This document shows positions 20,197 to 20,822 of a stretch of DNA of 20,822 nucleotides, piece by piece (within the stretch, counting starts at the first letter, position 1; every line of letters starts with the position of its first letter). The translations under genes and the position numbers were made by a program. The notes below the pieces were generated by a model that saw only the letters and a list, made by a program, of their open reading frames with translations, was not told where the DNA came from and did not search any database. Location: the NCBI GenBank assembly GCA_036897625.1, contig JAYMTA010001272.1, positions 1 to 20,822 on the forward strand. Direction: 5' to 3'. Origin of the DNA: Pelargonium cotyledonis (lineage: Eukaryota > Streptophyta > Magnoliopsida > Geraniales > Geraniaceae).

Positions 20197-20213
20197 ATTA
20201 TATATATATATAT
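20197..20213. repeat. (TA)n run
   Basis: An uninterrupted TA run in AT-rich intergenic DNA. It is a simple repeat, not a promoter call. Confidence 0.8.
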
Positions 20214-20314
20214 GAGAAATTAGTAAAATATATGCTAATCCCTATTTTAAGTTTGGTTGGTAACAAATAAGACATATCATAGCATGCTTGTAAGGTGATA
20301 CAAGTTATATTTTG

Positions 20315-20337
20315 TTTTATTTATTTATTTATTTATT
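20315..20337. repeat. (TTTA)n microsatellite
   Basis: About five TTTA units in a row in the terminal spacer. Confidence 0.85.
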
Positions 20338-20370
20338 GGGAGAACAATATAAAAAGTATTAATTTTCAAA

Positions 20371-20468
20371 CACTAAACACGTCCTAGGATAATTCATTCA
20401 AGGCACTAAACACGCGTTAAATGAAGATTAGTGTGTTATATGAACGCGCTTTAAGTGAATACTAGTGT
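20371..20468. repeat. Degenerate tandem words, period about 33 bp
   Basis: CACTAAACACG occurs at 20371-20381 and 20404-20414. The related words CGCGTTAAATGAAGATTAGTGT (20413-20434) and CGCGCTTTAAGTGAATACTAGTGT (20445-20468) follow. This is a decayed tandem array or the end of a repeat element. Confidence 0.5.
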
Positions 20469-20822
20469 TAAGAATAAAATGGCAAGTGTGATGGTATTTT
20501 TGTACCTCCAACCTCTAGAAAGTATTTATAAGAATATAAAGAAGTCTGATGTAATTAGAAAGTTTTCAGATTGTGTGAACTGCGATTTAAACGGATTGTC
20601 TCATACATTATTTTAGGTCGAAACGAGGCAAAGTTAGACAAAACAGAGTCAAAATAAGATAAAACACACGCATAATTAGTCCAATCGGACTGAACATTAT
20701 CACCACTTTATCAACTACGTAACGTTTATTTTTCGTTTTCTCTTTTCTGTTTTCGACAATACAAAAATGTCATCGACTCACGTGGACCGATAAGTTGCCT
20801 AACGGTGGCTGGGTCTTCCATG

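Larger units (their letters stand above)
19086..20822. other. 3' UTR and gene-free tail of the window
   Basis: The first 200-300 bases are likely the NPH3 gene's 3' UTR. No gene is visible beyond. The stretch holds the transposon-like segment at 19437-19770 and simple repeats: a (TA) run at about 20197-20213, (TTTA) at 20315-20337 and short tandem words at 20371-20468. Confidence 0.6.

Noticed and set aside
1..20822. A novel gene cluster, defence island or CRISPR-like system
   Set aside because: The genes are four unrelated, well-known plant families in mixed orientation. No regularly spaced repeats, toxin-antitoxin pairs or clustered biosynthetic enzymes were seen.

Overview
This is ordinary nuclear DNA of a flowering plant, a dicot and probably a woody rosid; I cannot name the species. 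Evidence: AT-rich intergenic DNA, genes split by short GT..AG introns, land-plant protein families, degenerate transposon remains and many microsatellites. I found no tRNA, rRNA, CRISPR array or prokaryotic-type operon.

Layout: two genes point left and two point right. (1) 345-3155, minus: the cytosolic Fe-S assembly protein DRE2/anamorsin (CIAPIN1), rebuilt as eight exons and 262 residues, with its start codon as the last three bases of exon 1. (2) 3983-6031, minus: the DWARF1/DIMINUTO-type Delta(24)-sterol reductase of brassinosteroid and sterol synthesis, with an upstream 5' UTR exon near 7149-7200. Its first coding exon is intact, but its second carries an in-frame stop and two frameshifts. 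(3) 7200-9900: gene-poor spacer between the divergent genes, holding a 217-bp inverted-repeat MITE (7516-7732) and a decayed RNase H-like fragment of a LINE-type retrotransposon (about 8967-9660, minus). (4) 10670-14718, plus: a TAF15b-like protein with one RRM, two RanBP2 zinc fingers and an Arg/Asp/Ser tail; seven coding exons, 398 residues, last intron 1.8 kb. (5) 14719-16466: spacer with weak SINE-like sequence. (6) 16517-19085, plus: a BTB/NPH3 protein of the At3g22104 type, three exons, 539 residues. (7) 19086-20822: no gene; probable transposon remains and simple repeats.

The genes are unrelated housekeeping or signalling genes (Fe-S assembly, sterol reduction, transcription/RNA, CUL3-adaptor-like) and form no visible pathway or cluster. 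I saw no convincing new biological system. The most useful observations are the three lesions clustered in the last exon of the sterol reductase, the apparently displaced splice acceptor in DRE2, the 20-nt exon-end copy inside a TAF15b intron, and the MITE.
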